A stretch of 64,000 bases of DNA from Paenibacillus sp. FSL K6-0276 (GTDB taxonomy: Bacteria; Bacillota; Bacilli; Paenibacillales; Paenibacillaceae), in the NCBI RefSeq assembly GCF_037977235.1, contig NZ_CP150276.1, positions 2,418,001 through 2,482,000 of the forward strand, in the 5' to 3' direction. Both the position numbers and the translations under genes were made by a program. Each line of letters begins with the position of its first letter. Positions within the stretch are counted from its first letter, which is position 1. The notes under the pieces are model-generated. The model had not been told where the DNA came from, did no database searches, and saw only the letters and a program-made list of their open reading frames with translations. Shown one piece after another: positions 23,833 to 33,870 of this stretch.

Positions 23833-24909
23833 TTGCCGCAAAATGAGCAGAAAAAGAATTCTTCCACTCCGTTGAAATGGTTGGGGGGCGGGGCGGCGAT
23901 GCTGCTGTTTAAAGGAAAGGCGATTTTGTCTCTTCTGAAAATAGGTAAAATTGCTGGGCCTCTAATTTCAATGATGATTTCGATATGGGCGTATGCGTTG
24001 ATTTATCCGTGGGGGTTTGCAGTGGGTTTTGTCCTGCTCTTGCTAGTCCATGAATTAGGGCATGTAATAGCAGCCAAACGAATCGGGCTTCCAGTCAGCG
24101 CTCCACTGTTTATACCTTTTTTGGGAGCTTTAATTACAATGAAGAAACAGCCGCTGGATGCCCAGACAGAAGCTTATATTGCTTTTGGAGGTCCAATTTT
24201 AGGAACCATAGGGGCTACCGCAGTTTTTGGGGTGGCTTATTACATGGATAGTCCACTGCTCTATTCCTTGGCTTATATAGGCTTTTTGCTTAATCTGATC
24301 AACTTGCTGCCGATTCATCCGCTAGATGGTGGACGTATTGCTACCGCGGTTACGCGCTGGCTGTGGCTTGTGGGTCTCGTGGGCGGTTTAGCCATCATCA
24401 TCTATTTGCGATCTATTTTGTTCTTTATTATCTGGGCGTTATTCGCTTACGATCTGTATAACAAATATGTCAAAAGACGTACTAACAATCGTCTTTTTTC
24501 AGTAACCAAGGGTTTCTTAATCCCAGTAGAGCCACTCAGAGATGCGGGTTACATGATTCCAGGACCAGAGCATAGAAGAGATTTGCCTTTTACCACCTAC
24601 AGTGATTTGGATAGACAGCAGTATGTAGGGGTGAGATGGGATCAACTGAACTACATTGGTAGAGCTACGCTCCCGCAGCAATGCATAATTGAAAAGGTAC
24701 GGATCTCGCAGCTAGAGCCTGTGACCCTAGAGAATGGGCTTCATCTTAAGATGCATTGTGATATCAGTTATACCGTCTACGAGAATGATAAGTATTACGA
24801 TGTGCCAGCCAGCTCACGCTGGAAATACGGCATCGCTTATTTTGTATTAGCTGGCTTTCTTGGAGGAATGATGTACATGGTCCATATAGTTGGAAACGTG
24901 AATCTTTAA
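23833..24909 (+). CDS. Site-2 protease family (M50) membrane metalloprotease
   Basis: A 358-residue integral membrane protein with the zinc-binding motif HELGH (in LLVHELGHVIAAKRIG, about residue 72) and the third ligand region NLLPIHPLDGGRIA, together the M50 signature. The core spans about six membrane helices between residues 15 and 210. A C-terminal cytoplasmic part of about 110 residues and one last helix (FVLAGFLGGMMYMVHIVG) follow. These proteases cut proteins within the membrane, but the substrate here is unknown. The TTG start follows AAGGAG by nine bases. Confidence 0.85.
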   Translation: MPQNEQKKNSSTPLKWLGGGAAMLLFKGKAILSLLKIGKIAGPLISMMISIWAYALIYPWGFAVGFVLLLLVHELGHVIAAKRIGLPVSAPLFIPFLGALITMKKQPLDAQTEAYIAFGGPILGTIGATAVFGVAYYMDSPLLYSLAYIGFLLNLINLLPIHPLDGGRIATAVTRWLWLVGLVGGLAIIIYLRSILFFIIWALFAYDLYNKYVKRRTNNRLFSVTKGFLIPVEPLRDAGYMIPGPEHRRDLPFTTYSDLDRQQYVGVRWDQLNYIGRATLPQQCIIEKVRISQLEPVTLENGLHLKMHCDISYTVYENDKYYDVPASSRWKYGIAYFVLAGFLGGMMYMVHIVGNVNL

Positions 24910-25013
24910 GGGATAGAATCGGGGAATGAAGTTCTCCAATTGTTTATAAAACTCCTGAACCGTCAAAACTGTTATGAGAATACCGGCATTTGAACGGTGA
25001 AGGGAGTAAAACG

Positions 25014-25226
25014 ATGCCTAAAATATTGAAATGGAAAACGGGAGTTTGTTTATTATTATTGTTCGGTTTAACTGGTTGTTCCGAGGCGAAACCAACAAAG
25101 GTCATGGAAATCAATGAGATAACTAACTTTGATGGAAAGCCGAAAGGTCAGTATCCTCAATTGTCACCTGTGATGAAAGACACATACAATCGTTCGATTC
25201 CTGAAGAAGTATATTCTGTAGATTAG
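25014..25226 (+). CDS. Small lipoprotein of unknown function
   Basis: The 70-residue product has a signal peptide ending in the lipobox LTGC (GVCLLLLFGLTGCSEA) and a short polar mature part. GGGAG seven bases upstream supports the ATG at 25014. No family recognised. Confidence 0.6.
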   Translation: MPKILKWKTGVCLLLLFGLTGCSEAKPTKVMEINEITNFDGKPKGQYPQLSPVMKDTYNRSIPEEVYSVD

Positions 25227-25334
25227 ACCAGCAACAGAATACGATTTCCCGTGCTCAGGCTTTTCTTTCTAGTCAATTTTTTATATAATAGACAACTATC
25301 GTTGGATACATAGAGAGAGGAGTTTGCGACTAAC

Positions 25335-25778
25335 ATGGCGGCAGAAATCTTACGGGTAACTACAGAGGAACAACTCCGGCTAGGGCTGGATATTCGTACA
25401 AAAGTATTTGTTGAGGAACAAATGGTCCCGGTTGAGGAAGAAATTGATGAATACGATGTTATCAGTCCGAATGCGCACCATATTCTGATTATAGATGAAG
25501 GAGTGCCTGTGGCTACGGGAAGATTGATTTATTACAAAACAGGTACAGCCAAAATGCAGCGTATCGCCGTACTGAAAGATTATCGAGTCAAAGGATATGG
25601 ACGTGTTCTGTTGCTAGCTATGGAAGAGCTTGCTCGGGAACTTGGACTGGAAGCTTCAATTCTTGATGCACAGTGTCAAGCAGAGAATTTCTACAAGAAG
25701 CTGGGATATGAAGTGATTTCTACGGAACCTTTTTATGACGCAGGTATTTTACATGTGCGGATGCAGAAAACTCTTTAA
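25335..25778 (+). CDS. GNAT family N-acetyltransferase
   Basis: This 147-residue protein has the GNAT fold: the N-terminal IRTKVFVEEQMVP segment typical of ElaA/YjcF-type members, the acetyl-CoA motif A (MQRIAVLKDYRVKGYGRVLL, with R-x-x-G-x-G) and the closing AENFYKKLGYEV segment. GAGAGGAG precedes the ATG. The acceptor substrate is unknown. Confidence 0.85.
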   Translation: MAAEILRVTTEEQLRLGLDIRTKVFVEEQMVPVEEEIDEYDVISPNAHHILIIDEGVPVATGRLIYYKTGTAKMQRIAVLKDYRVKGYGRVLLLAMEELARELGLEASILDAQCQAENFYKKLGYEVISTEPFYDAGILHVRMQKTL

Positions 25779-25821
25779 GGTTTGCACACATAATTTACCG
25801 TTCCATTACGCAAGCTAGGAT

Positions 25822-26103
25822 GTGCCTTATGATGGCAAATTCTACTGCAAGGGGCGAAATAAAGTGCCAAATAACGAACGTGAAAGTTTCGTAGCCGTAC
25901 AGAAAAATGGAGATGGAGATTTAACCAGTTTCCAGACCTCTACAGGACGTGTCCTGGCATATGACCAAGCGCTTCAAGAAGTACAGGCTGGAAATATTGC
26001 CGGAGTGAATGCTTTTAAAGGTAAAGATGGAGAAACTTATATTCGTGGCGACGCGGATGGGGATCCAACTAACAATCTGGATAATCTTCCGACATTCTCA
26101 TAG
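25822..26103 (+). CDS. DUF3892 domain protein
   Basis: A 93-residue protein ending in a full DUF3892 domain: VAVQKNGDGDLTSFQTSTGR, a VLAYDQALQEVQAGNIAGVN segment and ADGDPTNNLDNLPTF. The family is small and widespread in Bacilli, with unknown function. The GTG start has only a weak ribosome site (AGGA). A strong terminator follows. Confidence 0.75.
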   Translation: MPYDGKFYCKGRNKVPNNERESFVAVQKNGDGDLTSFQTSTGRVLAYDQALQEVQAGNIAGVNAFKGKDGETYIRGDADGDPTNNLDNLPTFS

Positions 26104-26113
26104 TTCAAAAGGC

Positions 26114-26160
26114 AAAGACCGTACATACGTCAACAGACGTCAATGTACGGTCTTTTTTTA
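26114..26160 (+). terminator. Terminator after the DUF3892 gene
   Basis: AAAGACCGTACAT pairs with ATGTACGGTCTTT, with an inner ACGTC / GACGT pair, and is followed by a T run. Confidence 0.85.
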
Positions 26161-26193
26161 AAAAATTAGGAAAGTATAAGCTTCACACTATGT

Positions 26194-26931
26194 TCAGAGT
26201 GTATAAATTACATGTTGCTCTATAAACTCCATCTCTCCTGTAAGCCCGTCGAATTGGGGTTGTTCATCACTATAATGCATGAGCTTGATGATGCGTCGAA
26301 CATCATCAGGTAGAGACATCAACTCGTCCAAAGTGGTGTGAACAACGCCTGATCCACCAAGCTGACAGTCATGCAGAATCATTCGGATGCCGCGCTCTCG
26401 TACTAGGCTTATAAGTAGATCCGGCTGAAAAGTCATATCCGCGCTGTAGAAAATCTCGTTATTTATTAGAAGAGAATAGCTATCTTTGCCGGGAATATGG
26501 GGCGTATGTATGATCTCGAGCGAAAGGGATGGAGCGAGCTTGTACGTAACTCCGGGTTTCATAGGTGTAACCTCGAAGATATCGGTCAGGGAAGCTACTG
26601 CATCTTTTTGATATAATCCACCCTTTAAGGTGTTGTTCCAAAGAGGCTCAACAAGCGTCTCGGGCAAGTGTAATCTCATTTTTTTCCCGTATACGTGCTT
26701 TAGCGTGAGTGCTAGCTCTTCCAGACCTCCAACATGATCCGCATGAATATGTGTAATTAGAGTAGCGTTTACGTCATGGAAGGATTTCCCGATGGTATGC
26801 ATGGCAAGCGGAGCTGTAATCCCGCAATCAATCAGTAGGGTATAATCATCAGCTAGTAGCAAGCCATTGTTGTTAAAATAGTTTTTTGCAAAAGCATTGC
26901 CAGTTCCTAGCATTTGTAGGCTTAGACTCAT
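26194..26931 (-). CDS. MBL-fold metal-dependent hydrolase
   Basis: The 245-residue protein has the metallo-beta-lactamase fold with the zinc motif THIHADHVGG (about residues 59-68), the Asp in FYSADMTF and a late His in LMHYSDEQ. It is close in layout to RNase Z-like and phosphodiesterase-like members, but none of their extra domains are present. The substrate is unknown. Confidence 0.82.
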   Translation of the reverse strand: MSLSLQMLGTGNAFAKNYFNNNGLLLADDYTLLIDCGITAPLAMHTIGKSFHDVNATLITHIHADHVGGLEELALTLKHVYGKKMRLHLPETLVEPLWNNTLKGGLYQKDAVASLTDIFEVTPMKPGVTYKLAPSLSLEIIHTPHIPGKDSYSLLINNEIFYSADMTFQPDLLISLVRERGIRMILHDCQLGGSGVVHTTLDELMSLPDDVRRIIKLMHYSDEQPQFDGLTGEMEFIEQHVIYTL

Positions 26932-27095
26932 AAGAAAGTACCCTCCTGAAATCGCTGTTAGCTAATAGATCAACTTTGAACAAGTACATAATATCATTTT
27001 TCGGAAGATGAATGAAATATTTACCTACATTCAGCGCAACTTGCTGAGACAAAGTAAGTATACATTAACAGTATGAATTATTTGGAGGGTTTCAA

Positions 27096-27650
27096 ATGAA
27101 TAGATGGAAAAAAGTCACTTTATGTGTGTTTGCTTTTTCCTTGATGGGTGGCTCCTTATTGTTCGCCGATTCTGTGAGTAAGAAAATCAGGGTATGGAAC
27201 AACGGGACAGAAATTGTGGACGGCGGTTATTTAATTGATGGAAAAACGTATATTCCTGCTAGAGAGGCAGGTGGGGTTGTGAATTGGGATGGCTCTGGGA
27301 AAGTGACGATTCTTAAGCCAAATGTTCATATTGTGCTTTTTAAAGGGGATACAGTTTTTGGAAATGTCAACGTTGGCAAGCTCAAGATTAAGATATTAAC
27401 CCAAGTTGATAGCTTAACAGAAGAAGTTTCAGCAGTAAAAGTAGCCATAACGGACCCATCCGGTAATGTTAAGGATATTCAGTCGCAGGAGCTTGAAGGC
27501 TCGCAGAAGGATAATTTCTGGTTTCCGACCTCGGAGTTCACTTATGATTTTAAAGAAATTGGGAAGTATCGGGTAGGCTTCTACATGAAAGCTTCCAAAA
27601 ATTCGGATTACGTTCTTGTGTCAGAGAAGGTAATTACAGCTCTCAATTAA
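27096..27650 (+). CDS. Secreted protein with a stalk-like domain
   Basis: The 184-residue product has a signal peptide (to about residue 25, LLFADS) and a short copper-amine-oxidase-N/stalk-type motif: VDGGYLIDGKTYIPAREAGG. The second half looks like an immunoglobulin-type beta domain (VKVAITDPSGNVKDI). TGGAGGG precedes the ATG. Probably attached to or passing through the cell wall; function unknown. Confidence 0.65.
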   Translation: MNRWKKVTLCVFAFSLMGGSLLFADSVSKKIRVWNNGTEIVDGGYLIDGKTYIPAREAGGVVNWDGSGKVTILKPNVHIVLFKGDTVFGNVNVGKLKIKILTQVDSLTEEVSAVKVAITDPSGNVKDIQSQELEGSQKDNFWFPTSEFTYDFKEIGKYRVGFYMKASKNSDYVLVSEKVITALN

Positions 27651-27730
27651 GGGTTCTAAATTGACCTGAACTAATCTAACGTGGTACGATACCAGATGTA
27701 AGATAATACAATTCAAAGTGAGGTATTACA

Positions 27731-28042
27731 ATGAGCGATCACAAACATGAGCATGGTGAAGCATGCGGTTGCGGGCATGATCACGACCATGAGCACGAGG
27801 AGTTTGTGCTGACCTTGACGAACGAGCAGGGCGAAGATGTAGAAATGGTGCTTGTAGAAACGTTCGACATAGGCGAGAAATTATACGCTCTGTTGTTAGA
27901 GCGCGAGAATCCAGAAGCAGATGGTATTATTCTGCGTATGGAAGAAGAAGACGAAGAAATGGTATTGTACAATATCGAAGATGAAGAAGAATGGAAAGCT
28001 GTTGAAGAAGCTTACAACAATCTGCTTGCTCAGCAAGAATAG
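27731..28042 (+). CDS. DUF1292 family protein with a His-rich N-terminus
   Basis: A 103-residue, very acidic protein. Residues 24-103 are the DUF1292 domain (EDVEMVLVETFDIGEKLYAL, EEWKAVEEAYNNLL), as in B. subtilis YrzB. The first 23 residues, HKHEHGEACGCGHDHDHEHE, carry a dense His/Cys cluster that probably binds zinc, nickel or another metal. Function unknown. A GAGGT ribosome site precedes the start. Confidence 0.82.
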   Translation: MSDHKHEHGEACGCGHDHDHEHEEFVLTLTNEQGEDVEMVLVETFDIGEKLYALLLERENPEADGIILRMEEEDEEMVLYNIEDEEEWKAVEEAYNNLLAQQE

Positions 28043-28102
28043 ATTTTAGCGACTAAATTAAGCTGTTCTATTGTGTATATGACAGTTGATGTTTATATAC
28101 AG

Positions 28103-28136
28103 AAACCCGATACTTATTATGGTATCGGGTTTTTGT
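28103..28136 (+). terminator. Terminator after the DUF1292 gene
   Basis: AAACCCGATACT pairs with GGTATCGGGTTT across a short loop and is followed by T residues. Confidence 0.85.
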
Positions 28137-28172
28137 ATAAATGAATGAAATTTTTCAGGGAAATGTTGGGTC

Positions 28173-29648
28173 TTAGGATATTGGATCGGCTTCCACAATT
28201 ACTTTTATGTTAGTGATGCTGCGGTCTTCAGGACCTTTAACCGGGAGGCCGATCTCCACATGGTCAATAATATAATCGATGTTATCCTGAGTGATCACTT
28301 CGCCAGGGAGAAGAATAGGAATTCCAGGCGGATATACATAAATGAATTCTGCAATAATGTAGCCAGCAGATTCACGGAACGGAACTAACTGCGTATCAGC
28401 GTAAAAAGCGTCCCTTGGAATCAGAGCAAGTTGTGGAATTTCTGGAACCTGAACCTTAAGTTCGTAGATTTCACCCTTGCTATAATGAATAGCGGACAAC
28501 ACCCGAAGTGCAGCCAATAATTTATCTACTGATTCTTGGGTATCACCTGGGGTAATAAGGCAAAGAATATTATACATGTCGCTTAGTTCTACTTCGATAT
28601 TGTATTTCTCACGTAGCCAGTTTTCGGTTTCGTAACCTGTGATCCCTAAATGGCGAACATGAATGTTGAGCTTGGTTGGGTCATGATCAAATGTAGCTTC
28701 TGTCCCAAGTATTTCTTTTCCAAAGCTGTACAGGCCCTCAATAGTATTGATCGTTTCGCGTGCGTAGTTGGACAGTCTGATGGTTCTTTCTGCCATTTCG
28801 TGACCGTTCAGCGCGAGATTACGTCTTGATGTATCCAGAGACGCTAATAAAATATATGAGGTGGATGTTGTAGTCAGCATGCTCATAATGGTCTGTACCC
28901 GTTGTGGGTTAATCAGACCCGTCTTAGCATTTAGATTCAGTACCGAGCTTTGCGTCATGGAGCCGCCAAGCTTATGCACACTAGTGGCAGCTATGTCCGC
29001 ACCGGCCTGCATGGCCGATACCGGCAGATCCTCATGAAAATGAATCAGTACTCCATGTGCCTCGTCCACCAATACGGGTACACCGTAACGGTGAGCCAGG
29101 TCGACAATCGAACGCAGGTCGGCGCATATACCGAAGTACGTGGGATTGATTACTAGAACTCCTTTAGCGTCCGGATGACGCTTTAACGCTCGTTCCAGCG
29201 AACTGGTCGTTATGCCGTGATCTATCCCGAGATTCTCATCCTGAACAGGCGAGACAAACACAGGCTTGGCTCCGGAAAAGATAATGGCCGACATCACAGA
29301 TTTATGAATGTTACGCGGCACAATTATTTTATCACCCGGTGAGCAGACAGAGAGGATCATCGTCATGATGGCATTGCTCGTGCCCTGTACGCTAAAATAC
29401 GTATAGTCGGCGCCGAAAGCCTTCGCAGCCAGCTTTTGAGCTTCCTGGATTACGCCAGTTGGCTGATGTAGATCATCAAGCGGTGCGATGTTGATTAGAT
29501 CGATGGATAGAGCGTTATCGCCGATAAACTCACGGAATTCGGCATCGGTTCCTAGCCCCTTCTTATGCCCCGGAATATGGAATTGAACTGGATTGCCGGC
29601 GGCATGCTTTTTTAAAGCTGTGAAGAGGGGAGTACGGTGTTGATTCAT
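28173..29648 (-). CDS. speA: Orn/Lys/Arg decarboxylase, probably arginine decarboxylase SpeA
   Basis: A 491-residue PLP enzyme, the length of B. subtilis SpeA (about 490). The N-terminal HIPGHKKG motif, the cofactor segment VLVDEAHGVLIHFHEDLPVS and the Schiff-base lysine in SVHKLGGSMTQSS (about residue 226) are all present, and the C-terminal domain carries EFIYVYPPGIPILLPGE. It would turn arginine into agmatine plus CO2 at the head of polyamine synthesis. Lysine or ornithine decarboxylase activity cannot be ruled out by eye. Transcribed alone, divergent from the MFS transporter. Confidence 0.85.
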   Translation of the reverse strand: MNQHRTPLFTALKKHAAGNPVQFHIPGHKKGLGTDAEFREFIGDNALSIDLINIAPLDDLHQPTGVIQEAQKLAAKAFGADYTYFSVQGTSNAIMTMILSVCSPGDKIIVPRNIHKSVMSAIIFSGAKPVFVSPVQDENLGIDHGITTSSLERALKRHPDAKGVLVINPTYFGICADLRSIVDLAHRYGVPVLVDEAHGVLIHFHEDLPVSAMQAGADIAATSVHKLGGSMTQSSVLNLNAKTGLINPQRVQTIMSMLTTTSTSYILLASLDTSRRNLALNGHEMAERTIRLSNYARETINTIEGLYSFGKEILGTEATFDHDPTKLNIHVRHLGITGYETENWLREKYNIEVELSDMYNILCLITPGDTQESVDKLLAALRVLSAIHYSKGEIYELKVQVPEIPQLALIPRDAFYADTQLVPFRESAGYIIAEFIYVYPPGIPILLPGEVITQDNIDYIIDHVEIGLPVKGPEDRSITNIKVIVEADPIS

Positions 29649-29744
29649 TTAATGCTGTCACAACCTTTCGCGAATATTAAAATTTAAGGCAAGCATCAGT
29701 ATAACAAAACAATCTACAGAATACTAGGATATGGATGTGATAGA

Positions 29745-31034
29745 ATGTCCACGAAAGCAGTGCAACGCACGCATATCAGTTTGACGTCGCCATTTATCAT
29801 GGAGATGTGGGTAATTATTTTTTTAGTTGAATTTGTTAAAGGGTCGCTACTTGTCGCTTTGTTACCGGTGTATATGGAGAATATTTTGGGCCTATCGGTG
29901 ACGGTAGTAGGCTTTGCCTTTGCACTCCAATATTTGGGGGATAACCTCTTCCGCAGTCCTTCTGGCTGGGTCATGGAGCGTATAGGATTTCGCTGGACAA
30001 TGACAAGTGCCTTGTTGTTGATCCTGGTAGCTGTTGGAATGATAATATATGCCAAAACAGCAGTTACGCTATCGATTGCATGTCTTATTCTTGGGATCGG
30101 GACATCTCCGCTTTGGCCTTGTGTGATGACCGGAATAACCGAATTAGCAGGGTCTACCAAAAGCGGCAGCAGTGGTGCAGCTATGGGGGCTGTCGAGATG
30201 GCCTCGCTCGCAGGAACGGGAATCGGTCCGATTGTAGTGAATTTTTTGATGGATCAAGGGGGACAAAGCTATCGTGTGGCCTTTTTGGTCCTGCTAGGTT
30301 GTGCCGCCGTTGTAGTTGTGGTTGCCCTATTTCTACCTAAGAGAATCTCGTCAAGTGGAACTCATGCAGTCGTAAGGGATATGCAGGGGCTCGGCGGAGT
30401 CGTTGAGCGTAAAAAGATTAGTCCGTTAGAAAGTATAAAAAGAACACTGCATCAAGTCAGAACGACGCTTAAAGTCAGCCGATGGCTTTATCCAGCCTTG
30501 TTCCTTCAGGCTTTTGCGATTGGCTTGATGACCCCTGTAGTTACCTTATTTGCACGTACGGAGCTGCATGTTAGTCCAAATCAGTTTAGTCTACTTCTGA
30601 TTGCAGGTGGGGGAATTACGGTGCTTGCGCTTATTCCGGCAGGCAAGCTGGTGGACCGTATAGGAACAACAGTGTTTCTGAACATAGGCTTTTTGCTCGC
30701 CGCCTTTTCCCTTGCCCTGTTCTCACAGGTTCGCTGGCTACCGCTTGCTTTTATCGCAGTGGCACTGGTCGGTATAAGCTACGCGCTTATCCTCCCGGCG
30801 TGGAATGCCTTTCTGGCCAAGCAAGTCCCTAAGGGGGAACGAGGGACTGTGTGGGGGCTATTCTTGACCTTGCAAGGCTCAGGGATGGTAGCAGGACCAG
30901 TGATATCAGGGAGACTATGGGACCATGTAGGCCATGGTGTCCCGTTCCTGGCAAGTGCAATTGTAATGCTGATGCTCTTCGGACTGCATTTGCTAATTGT
31001 GCACAGAACGAAGCTGAAGTTTAAACCTAGTTGA
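29745..31034 (+). CDS. MFS transporter
   Basis: The 429-residue protein has about 12 membrane helices in two halves, joined by a central polar loop near residues 205-235. The A-type loop motif GWVMERIGFRW follows helix 2, and GKLVDRIGTTVFL is its counterpart in the second half. It looks like a drug/metabolite exporter of the DHA1 type, though the substrate cannot be read from sequence. A terminator follows. Confidence 0.82.
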   Translation: MSTKAVQRTHISLTSPFIMEMWVIIFLVEFVKGSLLVALLPVYMENILGLSVTVVGFAFALQYLGDNLFRSPSGWVMERIGFRWTMTSALLLILVAVGMIIYAKTAVTLSIACLILGIGTSPLWPCVMTGITELAGSTKSGSSGAAMGAVEMASLAGTGIGPIVVNFLMDQGGQSYRVAFLVLLGCAAVVVVVALFLPKRISSSGTHAVVRDMQGLGGVVERKKISPLESIKRTLHQVRTTLKVSRWLYPALFLQAFAIGLMTPVVTLFARTELHVSPNQFSLLLIAGGGITVLALIPAGKLVDRIGTTVFLNIGFLLAAFSLALFSQVRWLPLAFIAVALVGISYALILPAWNAFLAKQVPKGERGTVWGLFLTLQGSGMVAGPVISGRLWDHVGHGVPFLASAIVMLMLFGLHLLIVHRTKLKFKPS

Positions 31035-31047
31035 GACCTGGAATGTA

Positions 31048-31090
31048 AAAAGCCGCTGACAACCTGGAATTAGTTGTCGGCGGCTTTTTA
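31048..31090 (+). terminator. Terminator after the MFS gene
   Basis: AAAAAGCCGCTGACAAC pairs with GTTGTCGGCGGCTTTTT around a nine-base loop, with one mismatch. Confidence 0.85.
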
Positions 31091-31324
31091 GGAATTAAAA
31101 GGACTAAAAGGAATAAAAAATTCCGATCGGCGTTTGGAGAATGACTGTTGCGGGTAAAAATAGTCAATAAACCAAGTTACCGCTACATAAACTGAAGTAT
31201 AAAATAAGACTAAGACAAACGAAAAAGTAATTTATTACAAGAAGAGGTCCGGCAGCCATAAATACTCTGGAATTGAACGAGTGGTGTTGGCTTTGCAGAT
31301 GTGAAGCAGTTAGGGGGGAGTGCC

Positions 31325-31921
31325 GTGAACAAAAACGACGAGGTGGAGTATTGTAACCTGGAGCTGCGTTTCGACAGACAGCATATCCAGGACCTGATCA
31401 AGGATTTGATTCAAAAAGGTTATTCCCTATATTGGAGCGAGAACGAACAGGTTTTTGTGATTTCGGTCCGTACGGGTCGTAAACTGGTGAAATTACGTTT
31501 TCAAAGGATCAAAGATGGCTATAAACTCGTGGGTGACTATATGATTCGTGATGCTCGCTTGTCAGAATGGATGGAGAAATTGATTGGGGACATGCGGGGC
31601 CATGCCATTGTAAAGCGTTTCCGGGATCGCCAGATCATTATTGAAAATATTTTGTTTGGCGAAGTGATTCGTCTTGTCGAAATCTCGGGTTATCAGCAGC
31701 GAGTATTATACCAGAAAGGCCCTATGCTCACAGATGAGGAGCTGACCAAGCTCTATTATTCTGTTGAAGGGGAAGAGCGGATTCGCCAGCGTAAGATTGA
31801 GGTGGATGAGCAGCTAGATCGATTAAATGATGCACTTAAGGCTGAGGATACGGTTCGCGCGGAGAAATGCCGAGCTCAGCTTACCTTTTTGACGAAGGAA
31901 TTGTATATGTTGGAATGGTAA
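31325..31921 (+). CDS. Conserved hypothetical protein
   Basis: A 198-residue soluble protein I do not assign to a family. It has a beta-rich N-terminal half (LELRFDRQHIQDLIKDLIQK, VFVISVRTGRKLVKLRFQRI) and a helical C-terminus (RKIEVDEQLDRLNDALKAED) that may form a coiled coil. The GTG at 31325 with GGGGGGAG just upstream is the best start. It precedes the 6-phosphogluconate dehydrogenase gene. Confidence 0.65.
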   Translation: MNKNDEVEYCNLELRFDRQHIQDLIKDLIQKGYSLYWSENEQVFVISVRTGRKLVKLRFQRIKDGYKLVGDYMIRDARLSEWMEKLIGDMRGHAIVKRFRDRQIIIENILFGEVIRLVEISGYQQRVLYQKGPMLTDEELTKLYYSVEGEERIRQRKIEVDEQLDRLNDALKAEDTVRAEKCRAQLTFLTKELYMLEW

Positions 31922-32186
31922 ACAAGGTACCAAAAAAGTTGCTTAGGGGCACCCCGAACTTCGGGGTGTCTTAGATTTGTATGAGAACTTGCTGACAGGG
32001 GTTCACTTCTGACGCTAAAAACGTTAAAATAGTCATTGTGATCATTTTCATGTTGGCAATGGTTTTGTCAATGAATTTGATCTCTATTCGCAGGGCAGGC
32101 TTTGCTGTCTCTGATAAAGGGTGGTATTCTTATACTGCGAGAAATGGATTTCCAAAAAATATAGGGTGCAAAGGGTGGAGGACCAG

Positions 32187-33602
32187 ATGGCAAAACAACA
32201 AATCGGCGTTATTGGCTTGGCGGTAATGGGCAAGAATTTGGCTCTAAATATCGAAAGCAAAGGTTTTTCCGTATCCGTGTTTAACCGGTCACCGGAGAAG
32301 ACACATGATCTTCTTGCTGAGGCGGAAGGTAAGAACCTCGTAGGCACATTTTCCGTTGAGGAATTTGTAGCTTCGCTGGAAACACCGCGCAAAATTCTGA
32401 TCATGGTTCAAGCTGGTAAAGCTACTGATGCTACCATCGAGCAACTGCTGCCGCATCTTGATCAAGGCGACATTATTATCGACGGAGGAAATGCTTATTT
32501 CCCTGATACGGTTCGTCGTAGCAAAGAGCTGGAAGAAAAAGGTTTCCGCTTTATCGGTACTGGCGTTTCCGGCGGAGAAGAAGGAGCACTTAAAGGTCCT
32601 TCCATTATGCCTGGCGGTCAAGAAAGCGCATATAAGCTAGTAGAGCCAATCCTAACGGCAATCTCAGCCAAAGTTGACGGAGAGCCTTGCTGTACATATA
32701 TCGGACCAGACGGTGCGGGACACTATGTTAAAATGGTGCACAACGGTATCGAATATGGTGATATGCAATTGATCTGTGAAGCTTACCAGTTGTTGAAAGA
32801 CGTTCTAGGTCTGGATGCAAAAGAACTTCACAGCATCTTCAAAGAGTGGAATAGCGGTGAGCTCGACAGCTACCTGATCGAGATTACTACAGATATTTTT
32901 GCTCAGTATGATGAAGAAACTGGTAAACCAATGGTTGACGTGATCCTTGATTCCGCTGGCCAAAAGGGAACTGGTAAATGGACAAGCCAAAGCTCACTGG
33001 ATCTTGGCGTACCTTTGTCCATGATTACCGAATCCGTATTCTCTCGCTTCCTGTCTGCAATGAAGGATGAGCGCGTAGAAGCAAGCAAAGTGCTTAACGG
33101 ACCAGAAACTACACCATTTGATGGTGACAAAGCTGAATTCATCGAGAACGTGCGTAAAGCATTGTTCGCGAGCAAAATCGTATCCTACGCTCAAGGTTTC
33201 GCTCAACTGCGCGTAGCATCCGACGAATACGGTTGGGATTTGAAATATGGCGAGCTGGCTAAAATTTGGCGCGGCGGCTGTATTATTCGTTCCCGTTTCC
33301 TACAAAACATCACTGATGCTTACGAGAACAATGCAGATCTTAAGAACCTATTGCTTGATCCTTTCTTCAAGAATGTTATGGATTCTTATCAATCCGCATG
33401 GCGTAAAGTCATTGCTTCAGCTGTAACGATGGGTGTTCCAGTACCTGGATTCTCCAGCGCATTGGCTTACTATGATAGCTATCGTACAGAAAGACTGCCT
33501 GCAAACCTGCTTCAGGCTCAACGCGATTACTTCGGAGCACACACGTTCAAACGTGTAGACAAAGAAGGCGTCTTCCACCACAACTGGATGTCAGCAGAAT
33601 AA
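32187..33602 (+). CDS. gndA: 6-phosphogluconate dehydrogenase, decarboxylating
   Basis: This 471-residue enzyme oxidises 6-phosphogluconate to ribulose 5-phosphate and CO2 with NADP+ in the pentose phosphate pathway. Visible are the coenzyme motif [18 protein letters not shown] with NRSPEKT, the substrate motif [39 protein letters not shown] with the catalytic Lys, and the C-terminal GYDSYRTE-type segment ([20 protein letters not shown]). The length matches the 470-residue family. GGTGGAGG upstream fixes the ATG at 32187; a longer in-frame reading is unlikely. Confidence 0.95.
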   Translation: MAKQQIGVIGLAVMGKNLALNIESKGFSVSVFNRSPEKTHDLLAEAEGKNLVGTFSVEEFVASLETPRKILIMVQAGKATDATIEQLLPHLDQGDIIIDGGNAYFPDTVRRSKELEEKGFRFIGTGVSGGEEGALKGPSIMPGGQESAYKLVEPILTAISAKVDGEPCCTYIGPDGAGHYVKMVHNGIEYGDMQLICEAYQLLKDVLGLDAKELHSIFKEWNSGELDSYLIEITTDIFAQYDEETGKPMVDVILDSAGQKGTGKWTSQSSLDLGVPLSMITESVFSRFLSAMKDERVEASKVLNGPETTPFDGDKAEFIENVRKALFASKIVSYAQGFAQLRVASDEYGWDLKYGELAKIWRGGCIIRSRFLQNITDAYENNADLKNLLLDPFFKNVMDSYQSAWRKVIASAVTMGVPVPGFSSALAYYDSYRTERLPANLLQAQRDYFGAHTFKRVDKEGVFHHNWMSAE

Positions 33603-33720
33603 TTTAGTTTGTTACGGTTACAAGCAAAAACGCCTTCGACGTCCCTAAAGGACGGTAAGCGTTTATGCGAGAAATATAAGGATAATGTATAACGTGAAAC
33701 TTATACTTTCTTATATTTTA

Positions 33721-33774
33721 AAAAAGTGGCCCGAATTGCTTCACCAGAAATGGGGAGGCTTTCGGGCCTTTTTT
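33721..33774 (+). terminator. Terminator downstream of gndA
   Basis: GGCCCGAA and TTCGGGCC arms lie around a longer loop with A residues before and TTTTTT after. Confidence 0.7.
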
Positions 33775-33870
33775 GTTGGAGATTTGATGTGTGTTTACTA
33801 TGTGAAGCAGATTGTTTAATGTTTTGACCCTGTGTTATGATATGACAAATATCGCGGTTGGAGGATAGAC

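Noticed and set aside
33626..33665. Hairpin right after gndA considered as its terminator
   Set aside because: The arms (AAACGCC.TCGACGTCC and GGACGGTAAGCGTTT) pair imperfectly and no T run follows; the stronger hairpin at 33721 is preferred.
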